Under the pieces are notes generated by a model, which did not search any database, was not told the DNA's origin, and was given only the letters and a program-made list of their open reading frames with translations. This document shows positions 44,803 through 53,217 of a stretch of 64,000 bases of DNA, in pieces (the stretch's first letter is position 1; each line of letters opens with the position of its first letter). The translations under genes were made by a program, and so were the position numbers. Source of the DNA: Cylindrospermum sp. NIES-4074 (lineage in GTDB: Bacteria > Cyanobacteriota > Cyanobacteriia > Cyanobacteriales > Nostocaceae); NCBI GenBank assembly GCA_003994795.1, contig AP018269.1, positions 4,985,677 to 5,049,676 of the forward strand, read 5' to 3'.

Positions 44803-45153
44803 TTATTGTTCTTGTCTTTTTTTTAAATTAAACCTCCAGCCATTGTCTCCTGGAATAGGATTTTCTCCAGAATTAATGATATCCCAAGTTACTTTTTCCT
44901 CATCAATAAAACTTGCATAGCTTTTATGACTGATTCCATTTTCATTACTTCTGGCTATGTGAAGGTTCAAAATTAGAGCTTGAGCATAAGTATCATTTGT
45001 TTGTTGTTCAGTAGAGTAAATAGTAAACCGTTCACACTTGATTTCTAAAGATTCATCTCCTGAATCTATCACTACCTGAAGCTTTATCTCGTTCTTCTCT
45101 ACCAATATAGTTGGCTGCATAAAGTCTCTTAAGCTTGTATTTTTTCTGACCAT
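44803..45153 (-). CDS. Hypothetical protein
   Basis: 116 residues from ATG at 45153 (MVRKNTSLRDF). Mixed composition with beta-strand-like segments (LVEKNEIKLQVVIDSG, FTIYSTEQQ). No signal peptide or membrane segment. No family recognised; lower AT bias than flanks supports coding. Confidence 0.5.
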   Translation of the reverse strand: MVRKNTSLRDFMQPTILVEKNEIKLQVVIDSGDESLEIKCERFTIYSTEQQTNDTYAQALILNLHIARSNENGISHKSYASFIDEEKVTWDIINSGENPIPGDNGWRFNLKKRQEQ

Positions 45154-45576
45154 AGCAAGCAAATAATACTAAGTCAATAAAAGTACCCAACTCTACAGGA
45201 GACTTGACCTGTATGTTTCTCTCCAGGCAGCTTAACTGGTCGGATATTGTAATAGTTCCACAACGTCAGCATTCAGCTTGTAGCTTCAAATTTTCAGCAA
45301 TCTTAAAGAATTTATCAGCATTCTGACTGAAGGATTATTAATTGCTTTTGGTGTAAGTCTCCTCAACTCAAAACCCTTAAACTCAGTCTACAACACGGTT
45401 TTAGGTAACTGCTGACAGAGGGATAGCTGAATGCTTAGTGAAATAACAACGTTTGTTGCAATTGTTTACAGATGTTGTATGCAACTATTGCAGTTTGTAA
45501 ATGTTTTGTATAACCGCTGGGAATATTCCTTTAGACTGAATCTCAATAGAAATAGAAATATTGGGATCTAACGCAA
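45154..45576. other. Intergenic region containing a family A repeat
   Basis: Apart from the repeat at 45268-45437 and the promoter side of the following gene, nothing is seen. Confidence 0.4.
45268..45437. repeat. Palindromic-end repeat, family A copy 2
   Basis: Ends AGCATTCAGC and GCTGAATGCT. The core shares AAAGAATTTAT, GCATTCTGACTGA, TTGCTTTTGGTGTAAGT and AAACCCTTAAACTCAGTCTA with the other copies. Confidence 0.8.
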
Positions 45577-45897
45577 ATGCATACGGTAAACCTATTTTGT
45601 CACGGATTTGTAGTTGCTATTTCCTCTATAGCTTGTATTGTTGGACTAGTATTACTGCGAGACTGTAAGCAACAGAAAGACGACGCGACAGAAACAGAGG
45701 AAATTCTGCTGAGAATGAGCTTTTCTTACTGGTTAGTTTACTGTATTGCCTTTGGCATTGAGAAAATGCTTGTACCCAACTGGGAAGAATTGACAATGAC
45801 TTTGAGAATCACTACGGCTTTGTCATACTTCTTAACTTTTTCTTGTGTTCTCAGTTTACCATTGCACAAATTTGCGGTTCGCCAAATTGAAGAATAG
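45577..45897 (+). CDS. Small membrane protein, unknown
   Basis: 106 residues with three hydrophobic segments (about 6-28, 46-66 and 74-98) and a charged loop (RDCKQQKDDATETEE) after the first. No family recognised. It converges with the DUF2103 gene across a hairpin. Confidence 0.55.
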   Translation: MHTVNLFCHGFVVAISSIACIVGLVLLRDCKQQKDDATETEEILLRMSFSYWLVYCIAFGIEKMLVPNWEELTMTLRITTALSYFLTFSCVLSLPLHKFAVRQIEE

Positions 45898-45898
45898 T

Positions 45899-45938
45899 CA
45901 ACAGTCAACAGTTAATAGTCGCTGAACTATTGACTGTT
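45899..45938. terminator. Hairpin between convergent genes
   Basis: CAACAGTCAACAGT and ACTATTGACTGTTG can pair with one mismatch around a short loop. Its position between convergent stops at 45897 and 45951 suggests a shared terminator. Confidence 0.5.
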
Positions 45939-45950
45939 GACAATTGATAG

Positions 45951-46247
45951 TCATAGAAGTTTCATGGCGATCGCGATCGCTAATTCCAGTTTATCCTGCT
46001 CCAAGGTGGTGAGGATAAACACCTCCTGCACCGTCTTACCCTGCCGTGCAATTACTTTATAGCCCCCCAGAATGGGTACAGACACACGCAATTGCATTTT
46101 CGGACAATGACCTCTCACCCGCCCAATCACTGCTGGGGTAACAGTTTGAATACCCTCCTGCTGGCAGAGACGTTCTAAAATTGGGATTAGACCAGAAATG
46201 TGGGTTGAGTGATTCCAAACTAGTCTGCCATCCGTGGGTTTACCCAT
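45951..46247 (-). CDS. DUF2103 family protein
   Basis: 98 residues. RLVWNHSTHISGLIPILERL and the RGHCPKMQLRVSVPI stretch with one Cys and several His fit DUF2103, described as a putative metal-binding family of cyanobacteria. It follows clpS by 9 bases and is probably co-transcribed. Confidence 0.75.
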   Translation of the reverse strand: MGKPTDGRLVWNHSTHISGLIPILERLCQQEGIQTVTPAVIGRVRGHCPKMQLRVSVPILGGYKVIARQGKTVQEVFILTTLEQDKLELAIAIAMKLL

Positions 46248-46256
46248 ATTACTGTA

Positions 46257-46583
46257 TTAAGCTGCCTCTAGTGGTGCCATAGTCAAACCATCTCGACGCA
46301 GTTGTTGATGATACAGTTCCGCTTGCTCTTGCGGCCCCACCCAAACGATCGCTTGTCCTTCATGGTGTATTTGGTTAGTCAAATCCCAAGCGCGATCGCT
46401 ACTCATTCCCGGAATATACTTAAGCAAGCACTCAGCAACGTGTTGAAATGTATTGAAATCATCATTCAACACAATCACCTTGTAATTGGGATAAAGTTTG
46501 CGGACAACTTGACTAGACCGTTCAGGAGCTACAGTTGGTGCTGTGGCCATCCCGTAAACATTCGCTGAAAGTCTTGTAACCAT
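46257..46583 (-). CDS. clpS: Clp protease adaptor ClpS
   Basis: 108 residues from ATG at 46583; a TTG further up is less likely and MATAPT at codon 12 is another option. YKVIVLNDDFNTFQHVAECL contains the Asn-Asp-Asp that grips N-degron substrates, and IHHEGQAIVWVG supplies the ClpA/ClpC contact. It delivers N-end-rule substrates to ClpCP in the cytoplasm. Confidence 0.92.
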   Translation of the reverse strand: MVTRLSANVYGMATAPTVAPERSSQVVRKLYPNYKVIVLNDDFNTFQHVAECLLKYIPGMSSDRAWDLTNQIHHEGQAIVWVGPQEQAELYHQQLRRDGLTMAPLEAA

Positions 46584-46677
46584 AGCAAAATAAGTCAACA
46601 GAGTTTTACAAAACTACATTACAACTAACTATTTTAATCGATGATCAGTTATCAACTGACTACTGACAACGGACTAA

Positions 46678-48708
46678 CTACCGCCAATCTTCCCAATTTT
46701 CGTTAAAAATGGAAGTATCGGGGAAAGCTGTAGGATTGCCGTTTTGCTCTAACAGCTGTTTGAGAGCTTGCAGTTGTGGTTCTGCTGATGGTAAATTATC
46801 TACCAGTTCGTAAGGTGCGATCGCATTTTTAATTGCAAAAGCCGCTACAGTTCCCGCCGCAGCCCCAGATGACCACTCAAAAGAGTGTACCCGATAAGCA
46901 GCCGCAGCAATATGACTAGTACCAATACTTTTACCCCCCACTATTAAATTATCTACTTTTTGGGGAATCATCGCCCGCAGCGCAATTTGGAAAGGATAAG
47001 CTTGTCCTGCACCACGCCTTTCACCTGCACGTTCCTTGTTACCATAAGCTTCAGCTGGGCTGTTCGTCATGCAAGGATGAAAGTCTATTGCGTAGTGACC
47101 AATACCCACAGCATCAGGGAAAATGGTAGAACGAGTCCGACGCATGGCTTTATCTGGTGGAGTCTGTCCCGCAATTACCGAAGTCGCTTCTAAACCAGCT
47201 AGTGCTGCCTTTAAGTTGCGATACACATCTGCTGGTAGAGTTTTGGAGTAATATGCATCATTGTAATTACGGCGAGAAATATCAATTTCCCAAATTCCAA
47301 AACCCTCTGGTTGTCCCCAGCTTGGACGGCCAATGATGCGCCGACCTTCCCGCATATAGGGGTATTTGGATAGTCCATGCACCGTCCCCATCGGCGAATT
47401 TAGCCCCGATAGCAAGCGGATATTTGTTTGCGGCTGCTTCACACCATTTCCTAATTGAGAATCTGTAGTCCCAGCAAACAGCCAATAAAAATAAGAGAGT
47501 GCATTTTCCTCACCTTTGCGGAGGGTTTCGGTTCGCAGTCCCCCCTTCCAACCCCCAGGTTTTAATTGTCCAGAAGCTTGCAACTGTTGACGAGTGTAAA
47601 TTAAATTATCCTGGGCTGTTCCTGGGCGGTAATCATTCCCCCAAGTCCAGTTTTGCATAGAAATGTCACCAGGCGTAGGTTCACTAAACTTAACACCGCC
47701 AAATTGCATTTCTTTTCCCTGTTTGGGACTCCAAATGCGGCGATAGGTGAAGACTAAATCAAAATTCGCCAATCGCTTTAATTCATAGCTGAAATATGGC
47801 GAATATTGTAAATAAAATGGAGGCATTGCCTGCTGTTGCGGTTCCTTTGTAGACTCCATTGCAAAGGTGTAAGTAAAACCTTGGGTGCAATAGGCGTCAT
47901 TTGTGGTGCTAGAAGATGAAGGTTCTAGATAGGAACGCGCATCAATGCCTAGTCGGTAAGGTACATCAGCGAGGGCGATAATTTCCCCAGTTTCGCTGGT
48001 GTCTACAACATACCATTTAGCGGTATTGTTTTTAATTGGCTTGGGGACAAAGCGGATAACATTTTTGCTAAACCGGGACGAGTTTTGGTAGCTATAGGCG
48101 TCTTCAATGGTTTGCGATAAAGGAGAAGTGTTAAGAGGTGGTGCGCCTTTAACTGGTTGATGTTGAATAGCTAAAGCGCTATTAATTATTTTGCCATCTG
48201 CACTAATTGCTAAGTCCTTAATTACCGTATTTGGGAATAATGCTAACTTGCCATTACCCTTTTTTTCAGCATCTTTGAGCATTTGAGTGATGATGGTGTG
48301 AGCATCACGGGGGAGAAAGCAAGAGTCGCTTACCCAGCAGTCACCGGGGTTAAATTCACCATATTTGCGTTTAATGCGATCGCGCAATTCCAAATAACCG
48401 CGAGAATAGAATTGGCGCTGACGTTGGGTTGGTCGTTCGTCTAACGCAGATGTCCCTTGAGAGGAAATTTGTCCCCCTAACCAGTCGGTAATTTCCGTTA
48501 AGCAAACTGTCCGTCCTGCTAGCAGTCCTTCATAAGCTGTAGCAACACCAGATAGTCCCCCACCCACAACGAGAATTTCGCAGTTAACGGTTTTGCTTGG
48601 GGGTATGAGTGGGGATGCTGTAGCGGCTAATGGTGCTATAAAGGTAGCGATTAAGCTGAGGCTAATCACTGATTTTTGGTGAAAAGCCTTTGTCTGTCTG
48701 TGTTTCAT
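46678..48708 (-). CDS. Exported FAD-dependent oxidoreductase
   Basis: 676 residues from ATG at 48708 (MKHRQTKAFHQ); the frame opens earlier only at a TTG. An N-terminal signal-like segment (SVISLSLIATFIAPLAATAS) precedes the FAD site EILVVGGGLSGVATAYEGLL and CLTEITDWLGGQIS. FAD_oxidored-family features continue with PYRLGIDARSYLEP and DNLIVGGKSIGTSHIAAAAYRV. Likely periplasmic. The substrate is unknown; similar proteins are annotated only generally. Confidence 0.85.
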   Translation of the reverse strand: MKHRQTKAFHQKSVISLSLIATFIAPLAATASPLIPPSKTVNCEILVVGGGLSGVATAYEGLLAGRTVCLTEITDWLGGQISSQGTSALDERPTQRQRQFYSRGYLELRDRIKRKYGEFNPGDCWVSDSCFLPRDAHTIITQMLKDAEKKGNGKLALFPNTVIKDLAISADGKIINSALAIQHQPVKGAPPLNTSPLSQTIEDAYSYQNSSRFSKNVIRFVPKPIKNNTAKWYVVDTSETGEIIALADVPYRLGIDARSYLEPSSSSTTNDAYCTQGFTYTFAMESTKEPQQQAMPPFYLQYSPYFSYELKRLANFDLVFTYRRIWSPKQGKEMQFGGVKFSEPTPGDISMQNWTWGNDYRPGTAQDNLIYTRQQLQASGQLKPGGWKGGLRTETLRKGEENALSYFYWLFAGTTDSQLGNGVKQPQTNIRLLSGLNSPMGTVHGLSKYPYMREGRRIIGRPSWGQPEGFGIWEIDISRRNYNDAYYSKTLPADVYRNLKAALAGLEATSVIAGQTPPDKAMRRTRSTIFPDAVGIGHYAIDFHPCMTNSPAEAYGNKERAGERRGAGQAYPFQIALRAMIPQKVDNLIVGGKSIGTSHIAAAAYRVHSFEWSSGAAAGTVAAFAIKNAIAPYELVDNLPSAEPQLQALKQLLEQNGNPTAFPDTSIFNENWEDWR

Positions 48709-48893
48709 GGTTTGTGCACTCTTGCTACTTCTGTCCAACTTGTAGACGGTAGCATCTGGGAAATGTTCTTTACAAGGTTATTTTGGGTTGTGGGGGTGGG
48801 TGTGTCGTCAAAATACAGGTATACCCTAATACGATTTAGTGGGATTTAGACAAAAAGAACGGATACAATTGTTTCACTACACTTGATGCAAAA

Positions 48894-49049
48894 TTAGAGT
48901 AACTTCTGTCGGCGTTCTTTCAAGCTGCGACTGAGAGCTAACTTAATTTCTACTAAAGCTGTTTCCTCTGAAGTCATTTCCAGAAATTCTGCAACCGTTC
49001 CCACTTTCCAACCACTAGCTTCTAGGCGTTCTCTCTTTGATTGTTCCAT
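48894..49049 (-). pseudogene. Truncated XRE-type antitoxin-like gene
   Basis: 51 residues from ATG at 49049 (MEQSKRERLEASGWKVGTVA). This matches the N-terminal half of cyanobacterial XRE antitoxin-like proteins (TVAEFLEMTSEETALVEIKL, ALSRSLKERR) which normally continue into a helix-turn-helix. Here a stop follows LKERRQKLL and no helix-turn-helix can be read in any frame downstream. Either a stand-alone relic or a shortened family member. Confidence 0.55.
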
Positions 49050-49093
49050 ACAAATTTTTGTAACATTTAAATCATCGTACTGCCTCACACCCC

Positions 49094-49145
49094 GCCCAGA
49101 ACTGAAGTTCAGGGCTAATAGCCGAAGTCCACTTAAGTGGACTAA
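49094..49145. repeat. Dual-hairpin repeat, family C copy 2
   Basis: Hairpin GCCCAGAACT/AGTTCAGGGC, then TAATAGCCGA, then palindrome AGTCCACTTAAGTGGACT, then AAAAC. Confidence 0.8.
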
Positions 49146-49312
49146 AACCTTTATTTAATCCAATACAGTTAAGTTAAGCATTTCTTCCTTCTCTTCCTAC
49201 TCTTCCTTTGCGTTCTTTGCGTCCTTTGCGGTATGCCTCCGGCACGCTACGCGAACGTTAAAAAAATTGACTTTGACACAGAGTTAAACCTTAACCAAAC
49301 CGTATTGTTATT

Positions 49313-49361
49313 TAGTCTACTTCAGTAGACTTTAGCTATTAGACTCAGAATTCATTCTGAG
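49313..49361. repeat. Dual-hairpin repeat, family C copy 3 (inverted)
   Basis: Palindrome AGTCTACTTCAGTAGACT (49314-49331), TTAGCTATTAGA, then hairpin CTCAGAATTCATTCTGAG (49344-49361). On the other strand the order equals copies 1 and 2. Confidence 0.8.
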
Positions 49362-49605
49362 ACGGAATCACAACGCAGCGAGGGATTGACTGTGTTACAC
49401 TTCAGTTCAGCAATGGTGAGATCCTTTACCTGCATAGGGATTGCGGGATTGTAGCGTTGTTAATTTATTCTAGTAGTTGCAAGTCTGGCTGTGAAGTACG
49501 TGCGCTCTACAACAAACAGCTAACAGGGTTGAATGCTGGTCATCTATCATAGATGGGAGAGAGGCAAGCCGTTGCCAAAACTGACCAACAGACGGGATAG
49601 TTGTT

Positions 49606-51627
49606 ATGAAGAGCAAGAAACCGGTAATCTTCGCTTTAGCCTTGAAAAGTGCGATCGCTTTTTCACCCTTGCTGCTATCCGCTGGGAGCGTCAGTGGACA
49701 ACCCGCTCCAACCACCACTCCGGCTCCGGTAATATCAAATCAGGAACGGGAAGAATTAGCACGACTGCGAGCCGAAAAACGCGTTCAACAGCAAGTCCAG
49801 TCTGACTTGGAGCGAGCTTTTGGTCGTACTACCATTCTACTCAATGTTTGGTTAACTATCTTAAGTTTATTTCCCGTTGCGGCGATCGCAATTTTTTGGC
49901 TGTTACGACGAGCCGCAATTCGGGAAATTGTGGATCGAGCGATGAAACAGTTACAGGGAATGGAAAGCTTGCAAAATCAGCTAACCACTGTGAAGCAAGA
50001 AGCCGAAAATATCATTCTAGAAGCTAAAAATGTCACTCGTGAATTAGCAAAAGAATCTGATACTCTCAAGCACAAAATCAGCAGCGAACAAGAAAATTTA
50101 ACTCTATTCACATCTGAGCTATCCCAGTCAAAAGTACAATTTATAGCAAAATTAGAAACTGAGATTAAATCTGCTCAACAAAATATAAAAAATCTAGAAT
50201 CTGAATTAGCTGCTCAACTTGCAGAATTCCAGTTAACTGCTCAACAACAACGGGATTTAACTTTAGAAAATTTCTGCAAATTTGAATCTGAGTTAGCCTT
50301 TCAATTAGCTGAATTCCAGATAGGTGCTGAAAAACAGAAAGATACCGCTTTGGCAAATATAGAGAAATCCCAGTCTGACTTTACATCTCAACTTACTGGC
50401 TTGTATGCTGATACCCAGCAGCAAAAGGATCAGACTCTGGAGAATTTAGCAAAATTGCAGTCAGAATTCGCTGCTCAACTTACTGATTTACAGGTTGATA
50501 CTCAAAATCAAAAAAATGTCACATTAGAAAATCTCCAAGAATTAAATAATCTTTTTAAATCTCTAATTGCTGATTTACAAGGTGATGCTCAAAATCAAAA
50601 GGAGCAAGTTATTGAGAGTTTAGTAAAATTAAAATCTGAATTTGCATCTCAACTTTCACTTTTACAGTTAGATGCTCAAAAACGCAAAGATTTAATTATT
50701 GAACATTTAGAAAAATCGGGTTCAGAATTTATCTCTCAATTCTCAGAATTACAAGGAACTGCTCAAGAGCAAAAGATGATAATTCTAGAAAAGTTGGAAA
50801 AATTAGAAACTGAATTTGTCACCCAACTTTCTGAATTACAGCTAGATGCTCAACAACGTAAAAATTTAATTTTGCAAGAAATTTCCCAGATAACACCTGC
50901 ATCTATCCCAGAAGCACCGCCACAAATAGAAGTTACGGCTGATGATTATGTGAAAGAGGGAGATATTCTATTTTCTGAAAAGCGCTATGAAGACGCTTTT
51001 ATTGTTTATGAAAAAGCCGTAAAAATTAATCCTGAAAATGCTGAAACCTGGTTGAAACGTGGTATAGTATCAGCAAGGTTGAAACGCTACAAAGAAGCGA
51101 TCGCTTCTTATGACCAAGCCATTGCCATTCAGCCAGATTATCACCAAGCTTGGTGTGACCGTGGTGTGGCCTTTGGCTACTTACGCAGACATGAAGAAGC
51201 ATTTGCCTGTTTTGAGCAAGCTATCAAAATCAAACCTGATGATGGTGTTGCCTGGTTAAATCGCGGCCTTTCTCTGTTAGAATTGGAAAAATACGAAGAT
51301 GCGATCGCCTCTTTTGACACAGCTTTGCAGTTTCAACCCAATTCCCCGAAAATCTGGGATAAACGTGGTTACACCTTGGTAAGATTAGGACAAGACGAAG
51401 ATGCGATCGCCTCTTTTGATAAAGCGCTAGCAATTAAACCGGACTACGCCAGTGCTTACTATAATAAAGCAGCTTGTTATGCTTTGCAAAGACAAGTTGA
51501 ATTAGCTGTTGAAAGTCTGCAAAAAGCCATTCAAATTAATCCTAGATACAAGGAAGAAGCTGCGACTGACATAGATTTTGATGATATTACAAAAGATCCG
51601 CAATTCCAGCAGTTAATTCAAAGTTAA
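49606..51627 (+). CDS. Membrane-anchored coiled-coil and TPR protein
   Basis: 673 residues. A signal-like N-terminus (IFALALKSAIAFSPLLLSAG) and a transmembrane helix (about 77-98, LLNVWLTILSLFPVAAIAIF) precede a coiled coil (about 115-440). Within it about seven units of 29 residues repeat, each like NLAKLQSEFAAQLTDLQ followed by QKxxTLE. Five or more TPR motifs follow (about 452-660, for example AWLNRGLSLLELEKYEDAIA). It is probably a scaffold; topology and partners are unknown. It is not linked to an obvious operon. Confidence 0.8.
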   Translation: MKSKKPVIFALALKSAIAFSPLLLSAGSVSGQPAPTTTPAPVISNQEREELARLRAEKRVQQQVQSDLERAFGRTTILLNVWLTILSLFPVAAIAIFWLLRRAAIREIVDRAMKQLQGMESLQNQLTTVKQEAENIILEAKNVTRELAKESDTLKHKISSEQENLTLFTSELSQSKVQFIAKLETEIKSAQQNIKNLESELAAQLAEFQLTAQQQRDLTLENFCKFESELAFQLAEFQIGAEKQKDTALANIEKSQSDFTSQLTGLYADTQQQKDQTLENLAKLQSEFAAQLTDLQVDTQNQKNVTLENLQELNNLFKSLIADLQGDAQNQKEQVIESLVKLKSEFASQLSLLQLDAQKRKDLIIEHLEKSGSEFISQFSELQGTAQEQKMIILEKLEKLETEFVTQLSELQLDAQQRKNLILQEISQITPASIPEAPPQIEVTADDYVKEGDILFSEKRYEDAFIVYEKAVKINPENAETWLKRGIVSARLKRYKEAIASYDQAIAIQPDYHQAWCDRGVAFGYLRRHEEAFACFEQAIKIKPDDGVAWLNRGLSLLELEKYEDAIASFDTALQFQPNSPKIWDKRGYTLVRLGQDEDAIASFDKALAIKPDYASAYYNKAACYALQRQVELAVESLQKAIQINPRYKEEAATDIDFDDITKDPQFQQLIQS

Positions 51628-51660
51628 CAATCAGGATTTAAGGATTTAAGGATGATGAGG

Positions 51661-51822
51661 ATTAATATTATATTATGTCCGGTTAAATAGTTATAATTAA
51701 ATGTAGGTTGGGTTGAGGAACGAAACCCAACACAACCTTTATGAATGTTGGGTTCTCACACGGTAAGCCCAACCTACTAATAAAAGTTTTATGCTAACTA
51801 ATTATCCGGACATGATATTAAT
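51661..51822. repeat. ATGTCCGG-ended element, family E copy 2
   Basis: The left end ATTAATATTATATTATGTCC (continuing GGTTAAATAGTTA) is the imperfect reverse complement of TAACTAATTATCCGGACATG (continuing ATATTAAT). The inside has the inverted words TAGGTTGGGTTGAGG and CCCAACCTA. Outer direct words GGATTTAAGGATTTAAGGAT lie just before it. Confidence 0.7.
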
Positions 51823-51869
51823 CATGCTCAAATAAATCCTGTTAATCCTCTAATCCTCTCATCCTGATC

Positions 51870-52280
51870 TCAATAGTCTATCCGTTCACAGTCATATTTA
51901 CCTTTAATCTCTTGATTAAAAAATTGGCCGATGGAGTCTGCGGAGTGCAAATCTTCCCAAGTCTCCTCGTCTACTCCCGAATATTGATAGACTGCACCAC
52001 TTTGAAACTCAACTTGCAAGATTTGTTCGTGGCTATCATAACCTACAGCATAAGCCATTGAAGAGCTAACTGGTAGCATGGCAATTGGTTCTTCCGCAAA
52101 AGGAAGTGTAGACGGTTCAGCAATCAACTCGTGAAGCTGTTGCAATCCTTCATAAGCTTGGACAGGTGCGGGAATTGCCATCAATTCTATCTCGTCACCT
52201 CGGTCAAGCACTAACTGCAAACATCCGTCAGAGTGAGCGATCGCTAATAAACTGCTCAAGTCTACCTTAGATAGCTTCAT
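51870..52280 (-). CDS. KTSC-domain protein
   Basis: 136 residues. The C-terminal half (SSSMAYAVGYDSHEQILQVE, FQSGAVYQYSGVDEETWEDL) is a KTSC domain, normally involved in nucleic-acid or protein binding at the end of larger proteins. The N-terminal half (about 1-60) is not recognised. No membrane segment. Confidence 0.8.
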   Translation of the reverse strand: MKLSKVDLSSLLAIAHSDGCLQLVLDRGDEIELMAIPAPVQAYEGLQQLHELIAEPSTLPFAEEPIAMLPVSSSMAYAVGYDSHEQILQVEFQSGAVYQYSGVDEETWEDLHSADSIGQFFNQEIKGKYDCERIDY

Positions 52281-52333
52281 TTATGCCTCTCCTGTTGGCT
52301 TATTTGGAAGTGTTAAAGTTTGATGCAACGATA

Positions 52334-52382
52334 TTTTATAGTATAAATGTACTATAAAAAGCTTCAATTGTCAAGCTTTTTT
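52334..52382. terminator. Two adjacent hairpins upstream of the KTSC gene
   Basis: TTTTATAGTA/TACTATAAAA (52334-52359), then AAAAGCTT/AAGCTTTT (about 52357-52380) ending in a T-run. The second may terminate pyrR transcripts coming from the right; the first may be an operator or promoter element of the KTSC gene. Confidence 0.45.
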
Positions 52383-52451
52383 GCGACCAAATGCCTAAAA
52401 GGTCGTGATATCGTTACAAATGCTTTGTATTAGACATAATAGTGAAAACAA

Positions 52452-52481
52452 TGTAGAGACGTTTCATGAAACGTCTCTACA
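52452..52481. repeat. TGTAGAGACG palindrome, family D copy 4
   Basis: A 30-base perfect palindrome identical to 31121-31150 but without the TTGTGTATTGCA tail. Confidence 0.85.
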
Positions 52482-52545
52482 AGGGTTCTGAATGACACAC
52501 ACTTAATTTTCACTGCTATGTCTATTGAATTCAATCAAGAATTAA

Positions 52546-53082
52546 CTAATTTGTAATCAACACCACCGCATCTCTTCCATCCGCATCTTGTAAGTACACT
52601 TTGACAATTTCTTCTTTAGCAGTAGGCAATTTTTTACCCACAAAATCCGGGTGAATGGGTACTTCTCTATGTCCCCTATCTACCAGTACAGCTAAACGAA
52701 TCACTTCCGGTCTACCATACTCGTTCACTGCATTCAAAGCAGCGCGAATTGTCCGTCCTTTGAAAATCACATCATCCACCAACACAACTGTTTTCCCTGT
52801 GAGATCAAAAGGGATATCGGTTTTTGCGGGAGTTCTTAAACCTATTTTGTCAAGGTCATCACGATAAAATGTAATATCTAAAGCTCCCACCGGCACACTG
52901 ACACCTTCGAGGGTTTCAATCTGACGCGCCAACAATTGAGCTAATGGCAAACCCCTAGTATAAATACCCAGGAGTACCAGTTGGGACAAATCGCGTGTCC
53001 TTTCCACAACCTGAGAGGCCAGGCGAGTCAAGGTACGACGAAGTTCTTCTGATGAGAGAATTTCAACTATTTTGGCAGACAT
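52546..53082 (-). CDS. pyrR: Bifunctional pyr regulator / uracil phosphoribosyltransferase PyrR
   Basis: 178 residues. The PRPP-binding loop is [18 protein letters not shown], and [19 protein letters not shown] and [11 protein letters not shown] are PyrR signatures. It salvages uracil to UMP; in Bacillus-type bacteria it also binds pyr mRNA, which cannot be tested here because no pyrimidine operon or attenuator is in the window. Confidence 0.92.
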   Translation of the reverse strand: MSAKIVEILSSEELRRTLTRLASQVVERTRDLSQLVLLGIYTRGLPLAQLLARQIETLEGVSVPVGALDITFYRDDLDKIGLRTPAKTDIPFDLTGKTVVLVDDVIFKGRTIRAALNAVNEYGRPEVIRLAVLVDRGHREVPIHPDFVGKKLPTAKEEIVKVYLQDADGRDAVVLITN

Positions 53083-53159
53083 ATAAATACTGGGGATTGG
53101 GGACAGGGAGGCAGGGGAGCAGGGGGAGTGTGGGGAGTGTGGGGAGATGAGTAAGTATT

Positions 53160-53217
53160 TCCCCCAGTGACTAATGACTAATGACTAATGACCAATGACC
53201 AATGACCAATGACTAAT
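53160..53217. repeat. TGACYAA heptamer array at the cobD 3' end
   Basis: About seven tandem copies of TGACTAA/TGACCAA. The final codons of cobD and its stop are drawn from this array. A GGGGAGTGT array lies just beyond (about 53122-53150). Confidence 0.85.

Larger units (their letters stand above)
49050..49605. other. Intergenic region with two family C repeats
   Basis: Contains family C hairpin repeats at 49094-49145 and 49313-49361 and GC-rich repeat words near 49227-49258 (GTATGCCTCCGGCACGCTAC), the same CCTCCGGCACG word as inside the thioesterase gene. No gene seen. Confidence 0.55.
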
